Positions 9,893 through 19,358 of a stretch of 64,000 nucleotides of DNA are shown piece by piece. The DNA comes from Sphingomonas liriopis (GTDB taxonomy: Bacteria > Pseudomonadota > Alphaproteobacteria > Sphingomonadales > Sphingomonadaceae). Positions within the stretch are counted from its first letter, which is position 1. Each line of letters begins with the position of its first letter. The notes below the pieces were generated by a model. It did no database searches. It was given only the letters and a program-made list of their open reading frames with translations, and was not told the origin of the DNA. The stretch lies in NCBI RefSeq assembly GCF_024211255.1, contig NZ_JAMLDY010000007.1, forward strand, positions 1-64,000, written 5' to 3'. The position numbers were made by a program, and so were the translations under genes.

Positions 9893-10708
9893 TCACCGCG
9901 AAGGGAAGCCCAGGCTGAGGCTGGAGAATACGGTTTCGTAGTCGGCGTCGGGGTCGTTTTGCACGCGCCGGGTCCATATCGTTCCGAACAGCCAATCGCC
10001 GGTGCGGCGTAGCGGGAAGACGGCGCGGCCGCGCTGGTCGGTGACGCGCGTCGTCGCAGGACGGGCATCGGCGGCGAGATCGGTCATCGTCACGCGGGCG
10101 CCCGCGAGGGGCCGGCCGCGATACGTGACCCGCAACGGGAACGCCGTGTCGGCGCTCCGGCGGTATGGGTCGACCTCCGGCGTGATCTCGAGCGTCAGGC
10201 CGAGGGGGCGGGTCGCGCGGATGGTCCCGGGTCCGACCCGACCGACCTGGACCAGCGCCTTGGCGCGGCGGCTGTAGCGTTCGCGGCCGGCCTCCCCCTC
10301 TTTCCCCTCGCGCCGGCGATCCGCGATCGCGGAGGTCAGTCCTTCCTCTGCCAGATAGGCGGCGAACTTGTCCGCGGGCAGACTGCTCAGCGCGTCGTTG
10401 GTTTCCATCACCAGCACGTGCAAGCCCTGCCCCTCGAAGCGGAGCGCGGCGTCGGGGGCGCCGGGCGCCTCGTCGAGCGTGGCGCGGCGATCGGTTTCCG
10501 CGCCGTCGGGCCCGATGCTGGCGAAGCGGACGATCCGTCGCAGCCGCATACGCCAGCGTTCGCGCTCGGCGCCGTGTCCGACCAGCACCGCCAGCGATGT
10601 GGTCTCACCGGGCGACAGTCGGAAACGCCCAGGCTGGATCCAGAATTCGTGGGCAGCCGCGCTGCCGGTCAGCGCCAGCGCCAGCGCCGCAGCGACGAAC
10701 GCCCTCAC
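9893..10708 (-). CDS. DUF4198 family periplasmic protein
   Basis: 271 aa. It has a clear signal peptide (cleavage near SAAAHEFW) followed by HEFWIQPGRFRLSPGE, the typical start of DUF4198 proteins, which are thought to be periplasmic metal-related (nickel/cobalt transport-like) proteins. A C-terminal Ig-like part (about 165-260) carries VTYRGRPLAGARVTM and D.RGRAVFPLR. Its ATG overlaps the stop of the DUF6702 gene by 4 nt, so it is the last gene of the three-gene M1 peptidase operon. Function unproven. Confidence 0.78.
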   Translation of the reverse strand: MRAFVAAALALALTGSAAAHEFWIQPGRFRLSPGETTSLAVLVGHGAERERWRMRLRRIVRFASIGPDGAETDRRATLDEAPGAPDAALRFEGQGLHVLVMETNDALSSLPADKFAAYLAEEGLTSAIADRRREGKEGEAGRERYSRRAKALVQVGRVGPGTIRATRPLGLTLEITPEVDPYRRSADTAFPLRVTYRGRPLAGARVTMTDLAADARPATTRVTDQRGRAVFPLRRTGDWLFGTIWTRRVQNDPDADYETVFSSLSLGFPSR

Positions 10709-11208
10709 TGCAGCGCGATCGTCTGCGGCTCGCTGCCGGGCCGAAACAGCGCGGTTCGCGTCACCTTCGATCGACGGACGTTGACCTGATTTTCCTGGTC
10801 CGGGTGGATATCAGCGAAGATCGTCGAGTCGACCGTGATCGCGCGCGCTGCCGCCGGCATCCGGCCGCGGTACGTCAGCCGCACGTCGTCGCCGTCGAGC
10901 TCGGTCGCCGCCAGCGTCAACGCGATCGCCGCGCCGGTCGCATCGCTCAGCCGGAAGCGCCGGCCGATATAGACCGTCAGGGCGGCCAGCGCGTCGGCGT
11001 CGTCCAGGCTGGGCTGCGCGTTGGGAGCGATGAAGACCAACGCCGGCTCGGCATCGTGCGCGGCCATATCGTGCGTGACCGTCACCGCGCCGGTGGCCGC
11101 GTCGACCTCGATCACGCTCAGCGTCGAGTGGCCACGATGCGCCGCCGCGGGAGCCGCGAGCGACAGCAGCGCGACGGTCAGCGCGGCGGTCAGTGCGGCG
11201 ATCCTCAC
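10705..11208 (-). CDS. DUF6702 family exported protein
   Basis: 167 aa with a signal peptide (cleavage near AAPAAAHRGH). The pattern HRGHSTLSVIEVDAATG, the FADIHPDQENQVNV stretch and the position directly after an M1 peptidase gene fit DUF6702, a small periplasmic family of unknown function. It overlaps its neighbours by 4 nt on both sides (11205-11208 and 10705-10708), so translation is coupled. A His at the predicted mature N-terminus, as also in the next gene (AHEFW), would suit copper binding; this is inference. Confidence 0.65.
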   Translation of the reverse strand: MRIAALTAALTVALLSLAAPAAAHRGHSTLSVIEVDAATGAVTVTHDMAAHDAEPALVFIAPNAQPSLDDADALAALTVYIGRRFRLSDATGAAIALTLAATELDGDDVRLTYRGRMPAAARAITVDSTIFADIHPDQENQVNVRRSKVTRTALFRPGSEPQTIALQ

Positions 11209-13730
11209 GGACGATTGCCGCGCGGCGCGTCGGCCGGCGGCGGCGCGGCCGGTGCGGGCTCTGCCTTCGGTGCAGCCGGAGCGTTGGCGGGCGGCGGGGT
11301 GACGCCGCCGGCGGGAGCCGTCGGCGCATCATCCTTCCTCGTCGCCGGATAGGTCTGCAGGCTGTCGGGCAGCACCTTCAGATTGTCGTCGCGGATGCGG
11401 TCGTCGCCTGACGCACTGTCGGGCGTCGTCACCTTCATCGTGCGCGGATATCCCGATCCTTCGTAGATGTTGTTGCCGCGGTCGGCGTCGGCGGTCTCCC
11501 ATAGCGGGTCCACCTCCGCTTTCCTCAGCGTCTTGGGTGTCGTGAAGGACCAGGCCACCCGCTCGCTGTTCTGTCGCCAGATCTCGGCCGGGATGCGCAC
11601 CGTCTCGGTCGATCCGTCGGTGAAGTCGAGCTTCATGATGACCGGCATCACCAAACCGCCGACATTGCGGAAGCTGAAGCGGTAGAAGGTCTCGTCGAAG
11701 TCGCGCGCCGCGCGCTCGTCGGCCGTCAGTTCCTTGCGCGTATCGGTCGCTTTCGCGCGCGCCCTGGCCGTGGGTGCGAGGCGGTCGGTCGCGTCGTAAT
11801 AGTCGCGCACGCTGGGATCGCGCTCGACCACCGTCGCGCCGGTGTTGCGCGACGCGGTGAGGCTTGGCGGCTCGGCGCCCTCTGCCGAGCGGCGGCGAGC
11901 GGCAAGCGTATCGGGATCGGCCGGTTCGACCTTGCCCGCGGTCACGCCGTCAAGCGCGATGTCGACGTGATCGGTCGAATAGAACCAGCCGCGCCAGAAC
12001 CAGTCGAGATCGACCCCGCTCGATTCCTCCATCGTCCGGAAGAAGTCGAACGGCGTCGGCCCCTTGAACCGCCAGCGCGTGGCATAGTCGCGGAACGCCT
12101 TGTCGAACAGGTCGCGCCCCAGCACCGTCTCGCGCAGGATGGTGAGCGCGGTGGCGGGCTTGGCATAGCCGTTGGCGCCGAACTGCAACAGGCTGTCCGA
12201 CTGGGTCATGATCGGCACCTGGTTCTGGCTGACCATATACTCGACGATGTCCTTGGGCTCGCCCCGCCGGCTCGGGAAGTCCTTCGCCCAGCGCTTCTCG
12301 GCCTGGAACTGCAGGAAGGTGTTCAGCCCCTCGTCCATCCACGTCCACTGGCGCTCGTCGCTGTTGACGATCATCGGGAAGTAGCTGTGACCGATCTCGT
12401 GAATGACGACGCCGATCAGCCCTGCCTTGGTACGCTCGGTATAGGTCAGGTCGCCGGTCTTCCTGTCCTTCGTCGGGCGCGGCCCGTTGAAGGTCATCAT
12501 CGGATATTCCATGCCCCCGACGGGCCCGTTGATCGACTGCGCCTTCGGATACGGATAGGGGAAGCTGAAGCTCGAATAGACCTGGATCGTGTGCGCGATC
12601 GCCTTGGTCGACCACGCATCCCACAGCGGCCGCGCTTCCTTGGGGAAGAAGCTCATCGCCATGACGAGCGGCTGCGCGGCATCGTCTTGGCGCACGCCCA
12701 TCGCGTCCCACACGAACTTGCGGCTCGACGCCCAGGCGAAATCGCGCACGTTGTCGGCGTGGAAGCTCCACGTCTTCTCGCCCGACGGCCTGCCGCGCTC
12801 CGCCGAGAGAGCTTCCGCCGGGGTCACGACGTAGACCGGGTCGCTGGCGGTACGCGCCTCAGCCAGCCGCGCGCGCTGGGCCGCGCTCAGCACCGATGCG
12901 GCGTTGGTCAGTTCGCCCGTCGCGGCGACGACGTGATCGTCCGGAACCGTGACCGAGACATCGTAGTCGCCGAACTCCAGCGTGAACTCGCCGGCGCCCA
13001 GGAACGCCTTGTTGTGCCAGCCTTCATAGTCGGTGTAGCGGGCCAGCCGCGGGAACCATTGGGCGCCCAGGAAGATGCAGTTGCCGTCCTCGCCCGGCTT
13101 GGTGAAACATTCGTATCCGTCGCGGCCGCCGATCACCTTCGATTCGATCATCGGATACGACCAGTCGATGGTGAAGCTGGTCGACGCGCCCGGTGCCAAT
13201 CCGCCGGGCAGGTCGACGCGTAGCAGCGTATCGACCGTGGTGTGCGGGAGCGCGCGCCCGCTCGCGTCACGCACGGCGCCTAACGTGAAGCCGCCATCCC
13301 ACGATTTGTAGCGCTGAACCCGCGTCAACGCGCTGAGCGAGATTTCGTCCGCCCGCCCTGCACCCTGCGTGCGCTCGGCGATGCTGTCACGGCGGAACAC
13401 ATTCTGGTCGAGCAACAGCCATAGGTACGGCAGCCGATCGGGCGAATTGTTCTTGTAGGTAATCGTGGCGCGACCGCTGACCGTTTTTGCCACCTCGTCG
13501 AGGCGCACCTGCATCCGGTAATCGACTTTCTGCTGCCAATAACGCGAGCCCGGCGCGCCGCTGGCGGTGCGATAATCGGTCGGGGTCGGCCACGCCTCGC
13601 CCTCGAGCTGGCGGAAGGCATCACGGAACGGCGCCTTGGTCTGGCGCACCGGGTCCGACTGCGCGGACACCGACGATGCCCCGGACATAAGCAGCGCCGC
13701 GGCGATCATCCTGGTCGTGCCCGTCGTCAT
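11205..13730 (-). CDS. M1 family zinc aminopeptidase, exported
   Basis: 841 aa with a signal peptide (MTTGTTRMIAAALLMS...VSAQ). The gluzincin site is HEIGH (His444-His448) followed after 18 residues by Glu467 in WMDEGLN, exactly the M1 spacing. The usual N-terminal beta-saddle precedes it. The last 60 residues are Pro/Ala-rich and low-complexity (TPPPANAPAAPKAEPAPAAP), perhaps a disordered tail. First gene of a tightly overlapping operon with DUF6702 and DUF4198. A role in periplasmic peptide breakdown is likely; the link to its two small partners is unknown. Confidence 0.92.
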   Translation of the reverse strand: MTTGTTRMIAAALLMSGASSVSAQSDPVRQTKAPFRDAFRQLEGEAWPTPTDYRTASGAPGSRYWQQKVDYRMQVRLDEVAKTVSGRATITYKNNSPDRLPYLWLLLDQNVFRRDSIAERTQGAGRADEISLSALTRVQRYKSWDGGFTLGAVRDASGRALPHTTVDTLLRVDLPGGLAPGASTSFTIDWSYPMIESKVIGGRDGYECFTKPGEDGNCIFLGAQWFPRLARYTDYEGWHNKAFLGAGEFTLEFGDYDVSVTVPDDHVVAATGELTNAASVLSAAQRARLAEARTASDPVYVVTPAEALSAERGRPSGEKTWSFHADNVRDFAWASSRKFVWDAMGVRQDDAAQPLVMAMSFFPKEARPLWDAWSTKAIAHTIQVYSSFSFPYPYPKAQSINGPVGGMEYPMMTFNGPRPTKDRKTGDLTYTERTKAGLIGVVIHEIGHSYFPMIVNSDERQWTWMDEGLNTFLQFQAEKRWAKDFPSRRGEPKDIVEYMVSQNQVPIMTQSDSLLQFGANGYAKPATALTILRETVLGRDLFDKAFRDYATRWRFKGPTPFDFFRTMEESSGVDLDWFWRGWFYSTDHVDIALDGVTAGKVEPADPDTLAARRRSAEGAEPPSLTASRNTGATVVERDPSVRDYYDATDRLAPTARARAKATDTRKELTADERAARDFDETFYRFSFRNVGGLVMPVIMKLDFTDGSTETVRIPAEIWRQNSERVAWSFTTPKTLRKAEVDPLWETADADRGNNIYEGSGYPRTMKVTTPDSASGDDRIRDDNLKVLPDSLQTYPATRKDDAPTAPAGGVTPPPANAPAAPKAEPAPAAPPPADAPRGNRP

Positions 13731-13888
13731 TCTTTTGTCTCCGCAGGGCTCGACCGTGCCGCCGCACAGCTGCGCAACGTATCGGTACTATGAAAGAGTA
13801 TGTCACGCTTTGGCAATCTCGCCCTTGGGGTGGGTCATGCCGACCCATAAGCGGTCGTTCACCGCCCGCCTGCCAAGGGCCCAAAAGA

Positions 13889-15205
13889 TCACGCCGATCT
13901 CTCGTCCGGCGCCGGCGACCTGCGCCCATTGACCATGGTGGCGATCGCGAGGTCGCCCGTGACGTTGAGCATGGTGCGGCACATGTCGAGGAAACGGTCG
14001 ACCCCGAGCACGATCCCGATCGCGGCCGGCGGCACGCCCACCATGCCGAGGATCAGCGCGATCACCGGCAGCGAACCCGCGGGCACGCCGGCGGTGCCGA
14101 TCCCGCCCAGGATGCACACGAGCATCACCGTGCCCTGCTGGCCGAGCGAGAGCTCCACGCCGAAGAACTGCGCGAGGAAGATCACCGTGACGCCCTCGAA
14201 GATCGCGGTGCCGTTCTGGTTGGCGGTGGCGCCGATCGTCAGCACGAAGCGCGCGATCTTGCGCGGGAGCCCGAGATCGGTCTCGGCGATGCGCAGCGAC
14301 GTGGGCAGCGTCGCGTTCGAACTCGCGGTGGAAAAGGCCATCACCATCGCCTCGCGCACGCCGCCGAAGAACGTCCGCGGCCCCATCCCGGCCGCGAACC
14401 ACACCCCGGCGCCGTAGACGATCACCAGCTGGAACAGGATCGCCGCCAGCACCGTCGCGACGTACCAGCTCAGCCTGACGAGGATGTCGAAGCCGAACAG
14501 CGCGGCGAGGTTGAACATGAAACAGGCGACGGCGATCGGGGCGAGCCGGATGACGAGGCCGATCAGCGCCATCGCGACCTCCAGCAACCCCTCGACCGCG
14601 TTCTGGAACGCCTGCGTCTTGTCGGTACGGACCAGCACCAGCCCGATGCCGATCGCCAGCGCGAAGACCATCAGCGCGAGGATGTCGTCGTCCGCCGCCG
14701 CCTTGATCGCGTTGGACGGGATGATGCCGAGCACCGCCTCGACACCGCCCGGCTGTTCCCGGCCCGATCCGACGATCGCGCCGGCGCCGCTGCCCGCCTG
14801 CGCCAGCATCGATCGGGCGAGCGCCGGATCGACACCGCCGCCCGGCCGGATCACGTTGACCAGCACCAGCGCGACCACCACCGAGATCGTCGACAGCGCG
14901 AGCGTGAACGCGAGCGTCCGCAGCCCCACCCGCTTCAGCGAGGCGAGATCGCCCATCTCCGCAACGCCGGTGACCAGCGCCGAGAACAGCAGCGGAATGA
15001 CCAGCATAAACAGCAGGCGCAGGAACACCTGCCCCGCCGGCCCGGTGACATAGGTGGTGATCGCCTTCACCCATGCCGCGTCGCCCGCCGTCAGATTGAC
15101 GACCAGACCGGCGGACAGGCCGATGGCGAAACCCGCGAGCATCTGGAGATGAAGCGGAAACCGCGATGGGGCCGGCGTTTCGGTTTCGGTGTCGGTGTCG
15201 CTCAT
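13889..15205 (-). CDS. dicarboxylate/amino acid:cation symporter (DAACS family)
   Basis: 438 aa polytopic inner-membrane protein. It has the family hallmarks: FAIGLSAGLVV, hairpin-1 serine-rich stretch (AFSTASSNATLPTSLR), the NQNGTAIFEG substrate/Na+ motif, and GGIGTAGVPAGSLPV. These transporters take up C4-dicarboxylates or acidic amino acids with Na+ or H+. The open frame extends upstream to 15568, but ATG 15205 (MSDTDTETE) gives the normal N-terminus and the upstream part overlaps the LysR gene. It lies 71 bp after the LysR stop on the same strand and may be in its operon. Confidence 0.92.
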   Translation of the reverse strand: MSDTDTETETPAPSRFPLHLQMLAGFAIGLSAGLVVNLTAGDAAWVKAITTYVTGPAGQVFLRLLFMLVIPLLFSALVTGVAEMGDLASLKRVGLRTLAFTLALSTISVVVALVLVNVIRPGGGVDPALARSMLAQAGSGAGAIVGSGREQPGGVEAVLGIIPSNAIKAAADDDILALMVFALAIGIGLVLVRTDKTQAFQNAVEGLLEVAMALIGLVIRLAPIAVACFMFNLAALFGFDILVRLSWYVATVLAAILFQLVIVYGAGVWFAAGMGPRTFFGGVREAMVMAFSTASSNATLPTSLRIAETDLGLPRKIARFVLTIGATANQNGTAIFEGVTVIFLAQFFGVELSLGQQGTVMLVCILGGIGTAGVPAGSLPVIALILGMVGVPPAAIGIVLGVDRFLDMCRTMLNVTGDLAIATMVNGRRSPAPDERSA

Positions 15206-15276
15206 GCCATCTCCAACGCTTGGGGTCGCGCATGCTCCAGCGCTCGATATGGATAATGCTCCGGAACGAAGACCGC

Positions 15277-16182
15277 TCAAGCGGTCATCGTCTTGATGAA
15301 ATCGATGAACGCGCGAAGCGGGGGCGGCACCAGCCGGCGATCGGAATAATAGAGGAAGGGACCGGAGAACGGCTGCCACCAATCCATCAGCACCGGCTCC
15401 AGTTCGCCGCTCTCGAGATGAGGTCGCAGCCAATCCTCGAACAGAAAGATGATCCCCACTCCCGCGATCGCGGCATCGACGGCCAGATCGGTCGCACCGC
15501 CGACCTGCACGATCAGCTGTCCGCGCGGCTCGATCCGGATGATCTCGCCGGCACGCTCGAACTCCCATGGGCTCGTCAGGGCACCGCTCGCGAAACGCCC
15601 GAGCACACAGGCGTGGTCGAGAAGGTCCCGTGGGTGATCCGGACGACCATGAAGATCGAGATAGACCGGCGCGCCGGCGGTCGCCATGCGCTGGACGCGC
15701 GGACCGATCGGAACGGCGACCATGTCCTGCTCCAGCCGCTCGTCATAGCGGATGCCGGCGTCGCACCCGGCGGCCAGCACATCGACGAAGCTGTCCTCCG
15801 CCACGATCTCCAGCCGGATCCCGGGGTGGGCGGCGAGAAAGCCCGGCACGATCGCGGGGAGCACCAGCCGTGCGGCGCTGACCGGTACGTTCAGACGAAG
15901 CACCCCCGCCGAACCGTCCCGCAAGCCACCGGCCGCATCCAGTGCCGCATCGACTTCGCCAAGCGCGGGTGTCAGCCGTTGGATCAAGCCGGCGCCGGCC
16001 GCGGTCGGCGTCACGCTGCGGGTCGTACGGTGGAGGAGCCGTATGCCGAGCCGCGTTTCCAGACGCCGCACGGCTTCGCTCAGCGTCGAGGCGCTCGTGC
16101 CGCTCGTCCGGGCCGCCTCGCGAAAGCCACGCGCCTTCGCCACGGCGAGGAAGGCGGTCAGGTCTCCAAGGTCGGCGTCCAT
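15277..16182 (-). CDS. LysR-family transcriptional regulator
   Basis: 301 aa. N-terminal winged helix-turn-helix (FREAARTSGTSASTLSEAVRRLETRLGIRLLHRTTRSVTPTAAG in two parts) and a periplasmic-binding-like effector domain typical of the CrgA/PecT-like subgroup. ATG 16182 (MDADLGDL) puts the HTH at the family position; an upstream ATG at 16215 would add 11 residues. It is divergent from the aldo/keto reductase gene with about 89 bp between starts, the classic arrangement for a LysR regulator and its target. Confidence 0.88.
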   Translation of the reverse strand: MDADLGDLTAFLAVAKARGFREAARTSGTSASTLSEAVRRLETRLGIRLLHRTTRSVTPTAAGAGLIQRLTPALGEVDAALDAAGGLRDGSAGVLRLNVPVSAARLVLPAIVPGFLAAHPGIRLEIVAEDSFVDVLAAGCDAGIRYDERLEQDMVAVPIGPRVQRMATAGAPVYLDLHGRPDHPRDLLDHACVLGRFASGALTSPWEFERAGEIIRIEPRGQLIVQVGGATDLAVDAAIAGVGIIFLFEDWLRPHLESGELEPVLMDWWQPFSGPFLYYSDRRLVPPPLRAFIDFIKTMTA

Positions 16183-16271
16183 CGTGCGGTTTTCCGTACA
16201 GCCCGTGCGGATCATGCCGGATTATCGCGCGTGTCACCATCGCCTATCTGGCAGGCCAAGAGGAGAACGAC

Positions 16272-17153
16272 ATGCAGACGATCGATCAGGCAGGCCGCTT
16301 CCGGCTGGGTGACCGCGAGGTGAGCCGGCTGGGCTATGGCGCGATGCAGCTGGCCGGCCCGGGCGTGTTCGGCCCGCCGCGCGACCGCAGCGCGGCGCTG
16401 GCCGTTCTACGCGAGGCGGTGGCGAACGGGATCGACCATATCGATACCAGCGACTTCTACGGCCCGCACGTCACCAACCAGATCATCCGCGAGGCGCTCC
16501 ACCCCTACCCCGACGGGTTGACGATCGTGACGAAGGTCGGCGCGGTGCGCGGCGATGATGGATCCTGGAACTCGGCGCAGGACGCGGCGGCGTTGACGGC
16601 TGCGGTTCACGACAATCTGAGGAACCTCGGCCTCGACGTGCTGGACGTCGTCAACATGCGTCTGATGGGCGGGGGTGACGACCATGGACCGGCGGACGGC
16701 CCGGTGGAGCCGCAGCTGACCGCGCTCGCCAAACTTCGGGAGCAGGGGTTGATCCGGCATATCGGGCTGAGCAACGCGACCCCTGGGCAGGTCGAGCAGG
16801 CTCGCGGCATCGTCGAGATCGTCTGCGTCCAGAACCACTATAATCTCGCCCACCGCCGCGACGATGCATTGATCGACGCGCTGGCGGCCGACGGCATCGC
16901 ATACGTGCCCTTCTTTCCGCTGGGCGGTTTCGATCCTCTCCAGTCGCAGACCCTGTCCGACGTCGCCGCGCGCTTGCGCGTGACGCCGATGCAGGTGGCA
17001 CTGGCCTGGCTGCTGCAGCGGTCGCCCAATATCCTGCTGATCCCCGGCACCTCGTCGGTCGCCCACCTTCGCGAGAATCTCGCAGTTGCGGCGTTGCAGC
17101 TTTCGAGCGAGACGATGGCAGCGCTGGACGGGATCGGCGAACAGGGCGCTTGA
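16272..17153 (+). CDS. aldo/keto reductase family oxidoreductase
   Basis: 293 aa TIM-barrel NADPH oxidoreductase. Asp and Tyr of the catalytic tetrad are in DTSDFYGP, Lys in IVTKVG. The fourth position, usually His, falls in VVNMRLMG and appears to be Arg, a known variation in a subset of the family. C-terminal NADP-binding stretch IPGTSSVAHLREN. The start is ATG 16272, preceded by AGGAGAA. Divergent from the LysR gene, its probable regulator. Substrate unknown. Confidence 0.88.
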   Translation: MQTIDQAGRFRLGDREVSRLGYGAMQLAGPGVFGPPRDRSAALAVLREAVANGIDHIDTSDFYGPHVTNQIIREALHPYPDGLTIVTKVGAVRGDDGSWNSAQDAAALTAAVHDNLRNLGLDVLDVVNMRLMGGGDDHGPADGPVEPQLTALAKLREQGLIRHIGLSNATPGQVEQARGIVEIVCVQNHYNLAHRRDDALIDALAADGIAYVPFFPLGGFDPLQSQTLSDVAARLRVTPMQVALAWLLQRSPNILLIPGTSSVAHLRENLAVAALQLSSETMAALDGIGEQGA

Positions 17154-17212
17154 CGCTCTGGCTCCGGCCGGCTTGGACTGCGCCTTTGATCCGTGCAGCG
17201 AGCCCCCCTTCC

Positions 17213-17773
17213 ATGACGCTTCCAGACCTTCTCGTCCCCTCCTACGTGCAGATGCTGGGAGCGTTATCGAAATGGCTCGCGAAGGCCGAGGCGCAGCAGC
17301 CGGCCGGGGAGGCGGAAGCGTTGCTGATCGCCCGGCTCGCGCCGGACATGTTCCCCCTCGCGACGCAGGTCCGGTTTGCATGCCGGCAGGCGCAGGAGGG
17401 CGTGTTCCGACTGCTGCAACAGGATTTCCCCCCCTCGCTGCAGATCCTGCTCGACGAAGGCCGAAACGCCGGCGAGCGCCCCGGTACCATCGCGGAGGCA
17501 CAGGCGCGGATCGCCGAAACGATCGCGGTGGTGGAAGCCGCGGCGGCGCAGGGCATCGCGATCGAACCAACCGCACCGATCGCGCACGCGCTGCCAAACG
17601 GCATGATCCTGGACCTGACGGCGGAGCAATATGCGCGCGACTGGGCGCTGCCTCAATTCTACTTCCACGTGGTGACGGCATATTCGATCATTCGCGCGCA
17701 AGGCATCGAACTGGGAAAGGCCGATTACGTCTCGCACATGATCGCCTATTTTCGTCAACCCGCCATGTCCTGA
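17213..17773 (+). CDS. DUF1993 family protein
   Basis: 186 aa. MTLPDLLVPSYVQMLGALSKWLAKAE and HALPNGMILDLTAEQYARDWALPQFYFHVVTAYSIIR (read in parts) fit DUF1993, a four-helix DinB-like fold of unknown function with conserved FYFHVVTAY. The start is set at ATG 17213, which leaves 59 bp after the reductase; an upstream ATG at 17150 would overlap the reductase stop but adds a non-conserved tail. Possibly co-transcribed with the reductase. Confidence 0.75.
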   Translation: MTLPDLLVPSYVQMLGALSKWLAKAEAQQPAGEAEALLIARLAPDMFPLATQVRFACRQAQEGVFRLLQQDFPPSLQILLDEGRNAGERPGTIAEAQARIAETIAVVEAAAAQGIAIEPTAPIAHALPNGMILDLTAEQYARDWALPQFYFHVVTAYSIIRAQGIELGKADYVSHMIAYFRQPAMS

Positions 17774-17830
17774 CGAGGCCGCCGCTCGACCGATCATCAC
17801 GGAGAACGTCACCGGATTTCGCGCGCCCGA

Positions 17831-19096
17831 TTATGGCGTCGCCGGGCGAGCCTGAACCGGGTCCGTCGACACCGCGTAGATCGCGGGCGCACCCTCCAGG
17901 TTCGTGCGATAGACGATCCAGTGGCCATCGGGCGTGAAATGCTCGTTGGGTTCCAGCGTGTAGTCGTGCCGGGCGAGACTGGCGAGACGGTGCGTGTCGA
18001 GGACGCCGGGCGTGATGAGGCCGGGCTGCGGCGTCGCGACGCTGCGGGGCGTGAAGACGCTGATCCACTTGCCCGCCGCGCTGCCGTCGCCCGCGAAGGT
18101 ACGGCGATCAGGCGACTGGGTGAAGTGGAACGAGGCCTGATCGGGGGCGACCAGATAGCGGGTGCGCGCGCCGCTGACGACGTCGTAGCTCGCCAGCCAG
18201 CCGACGCGGCGCGCGGGGGTCTGGAGGTCGTACCAGATCGTCCGCCCGTCGCTGCTCCAGAATTCGTGGCCCGCGATCTCGCCCGCCATCGTGCGCTGAT
18301 GCACCCTGGTCAGCGCGCTGCCGTCGGTCCTGACCGTCCAGATCCGGTCGACCTGATCCCACGGCCCTTCGTGGCAGAACATCAGCAATGCGGGATCGGT
18401 CGGCGAGAACTGAACGTGGTTCAGCCAGTCGGTGGCGCGATGGATCGTCCGCTTCGTACCGGTGCCGATCGTGACCGCGTAAAGCTCCATGGGGACGTGC
18501 GCCGCCAGCCGCGCCGCCATCCACTGCGCCTTGGCGGCGCCGAACGATAACGGCCGCCCGTCCGGCCCGGTGCCGGAATAGGTGGGAGCACCCGTCGTGG
18601 GATCGCGCCGGCCCTGTGCGGCGATCGCCGGCGGCGGCGGCTCCAGTTCGCGCTCGCCCGCCAGCAGCGTCTCGTCGGCGTTGATCGCCTCGATCCGCCC
18701 GCCGGGCAGGTCGGCGACCTTGCGCGTCCGGCCGGTGTCGAGATCGACGCGCCACACCTGGAAAGGACCACCGTCGTCCACCGACGCATCCTTGGTCGTG
18801 TAATAGGCGCTGCGGCTCTTGGGTCCGGCGAACAGCAGCCGGTCGACCCTCGTGCGCAGCACCAGCCGGGTTCGCCATGTCTTGAGGTCGGCCACCCGGA
18901 TCCCCTCCGGGGTCATATAGATCATCAGGTCGCCCTGCGGCGTGAAGGGATTGTAGTTGAAATACAGCGCGTAATTGCCCGGCATCGCATCGATACGGAC
19001 GATGCGATGGCCCGTCGCGGGGTCGGTCCATGACGCCGGCGGCATGCCGAATGTCGCTGCGGCGGCGATCGCCATCGTCCAGGTCGCAAGCGGCAT
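17831..19096 (-). CDS. ogl: oligogalacturonate lyase (polysaccharide lyase family 22)
   Basis: 421 aa with a signal-like N-terminus (MPLATWTMAIAAAATFGMP). It is a seven-bladed propeller of the TolB-like type; FCHEGPWDQVDRIW in the middle and GHEFWSSDGRTIWYDLQ are the PL22 signatures and hold the metal-binding and catalytic His. PL22 enzymes cleave unsaturated digalacturonate to 4-deoxy-5-keto-uronate, the last step of pectate breakdown. Family members are often cytoplasmic; the apparent signal peptide would place this one in the periplasm. Divergent from GH2 and GH43 genes. Confidence 0.85.
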   Translation of the reverse strand: MPLATWTMAIAAAATFGMPPASWTDPATGHRIVRIDAMPGNYALYFNYNPFTPQGDLMIYMTPEGIRVADLKTWRTRLVLRTRVDRLLFAGPKSRSAYYTTKDASVDDGGPFQVWRVDLDTGRTRKVADLPGGRIEAINADETLLAGERELEPPPPAIAAQGRRDPTTGAPTYSGTGPDGRPLSFGAAKAQWMAARLAAHVPMELYAVTIGTGTKRTIHRATDWLNHVQFSPTDPALLMFCHEGPWDQVDRIWTVRTDGSALTRVHQRTMAGEIAGHEFWSSDGRTIWYDLQTPARRVGWLASYDVVSGARTRYLVAPDQASFHFTQSPDRRTFAGDGSAAGKWISVFTPRSVATPQPGLITPGVLDTHRLASLARHDYTLEPNEHFTPDGHWIVYRTNLEGAPAIYAVSTDPVQARPATP

Positions 19097-19358
19097 CGGT
19101 CACTCTCCGGCAGTATCTGCTATTTCATAATATGGAATTCAGTTACAATATTTCGCTTGTCACCGCGTTTGGCAAGCGGCAATGTGCATCCGTCAGCCAA
19201 AGGCGACATGCGACCCGCCGAGGGACGAAGAGGGGATGATGATGAAAGGTCACGCGTTTTTCTCGCGCTCCAGATCTCCCTCCCCGGAGAATCCTTGAGG
19301 CGGACGGTGTCCGCCCCGATTTTCCTTCGGGGTCGTGGGCCTGTCGAAAGGGGCTTTG
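19097..19358. promoter_or_regulatory. divergent promoter region of the pectin locus
   Basis: 262 bp between the oligogalacturonate lyase and GH2 starts. About bases 19110-19155 are strikingly AT-rich for this genome (TTTCATAATATGGAATTC, then ACAATATTT), including the imperfect dyad TTCATAATATGGAA, a fair candidate operator for a GntR/IclR/LacI-type sugar-acid regulator. Further down, GCGGACGGTGTCCGC (19301-19315) and CGGGG...CCTTCGGGG stretches can form small hairpins before the GH2 start. No regulator gene is adjacent. Confidence 0.4.
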
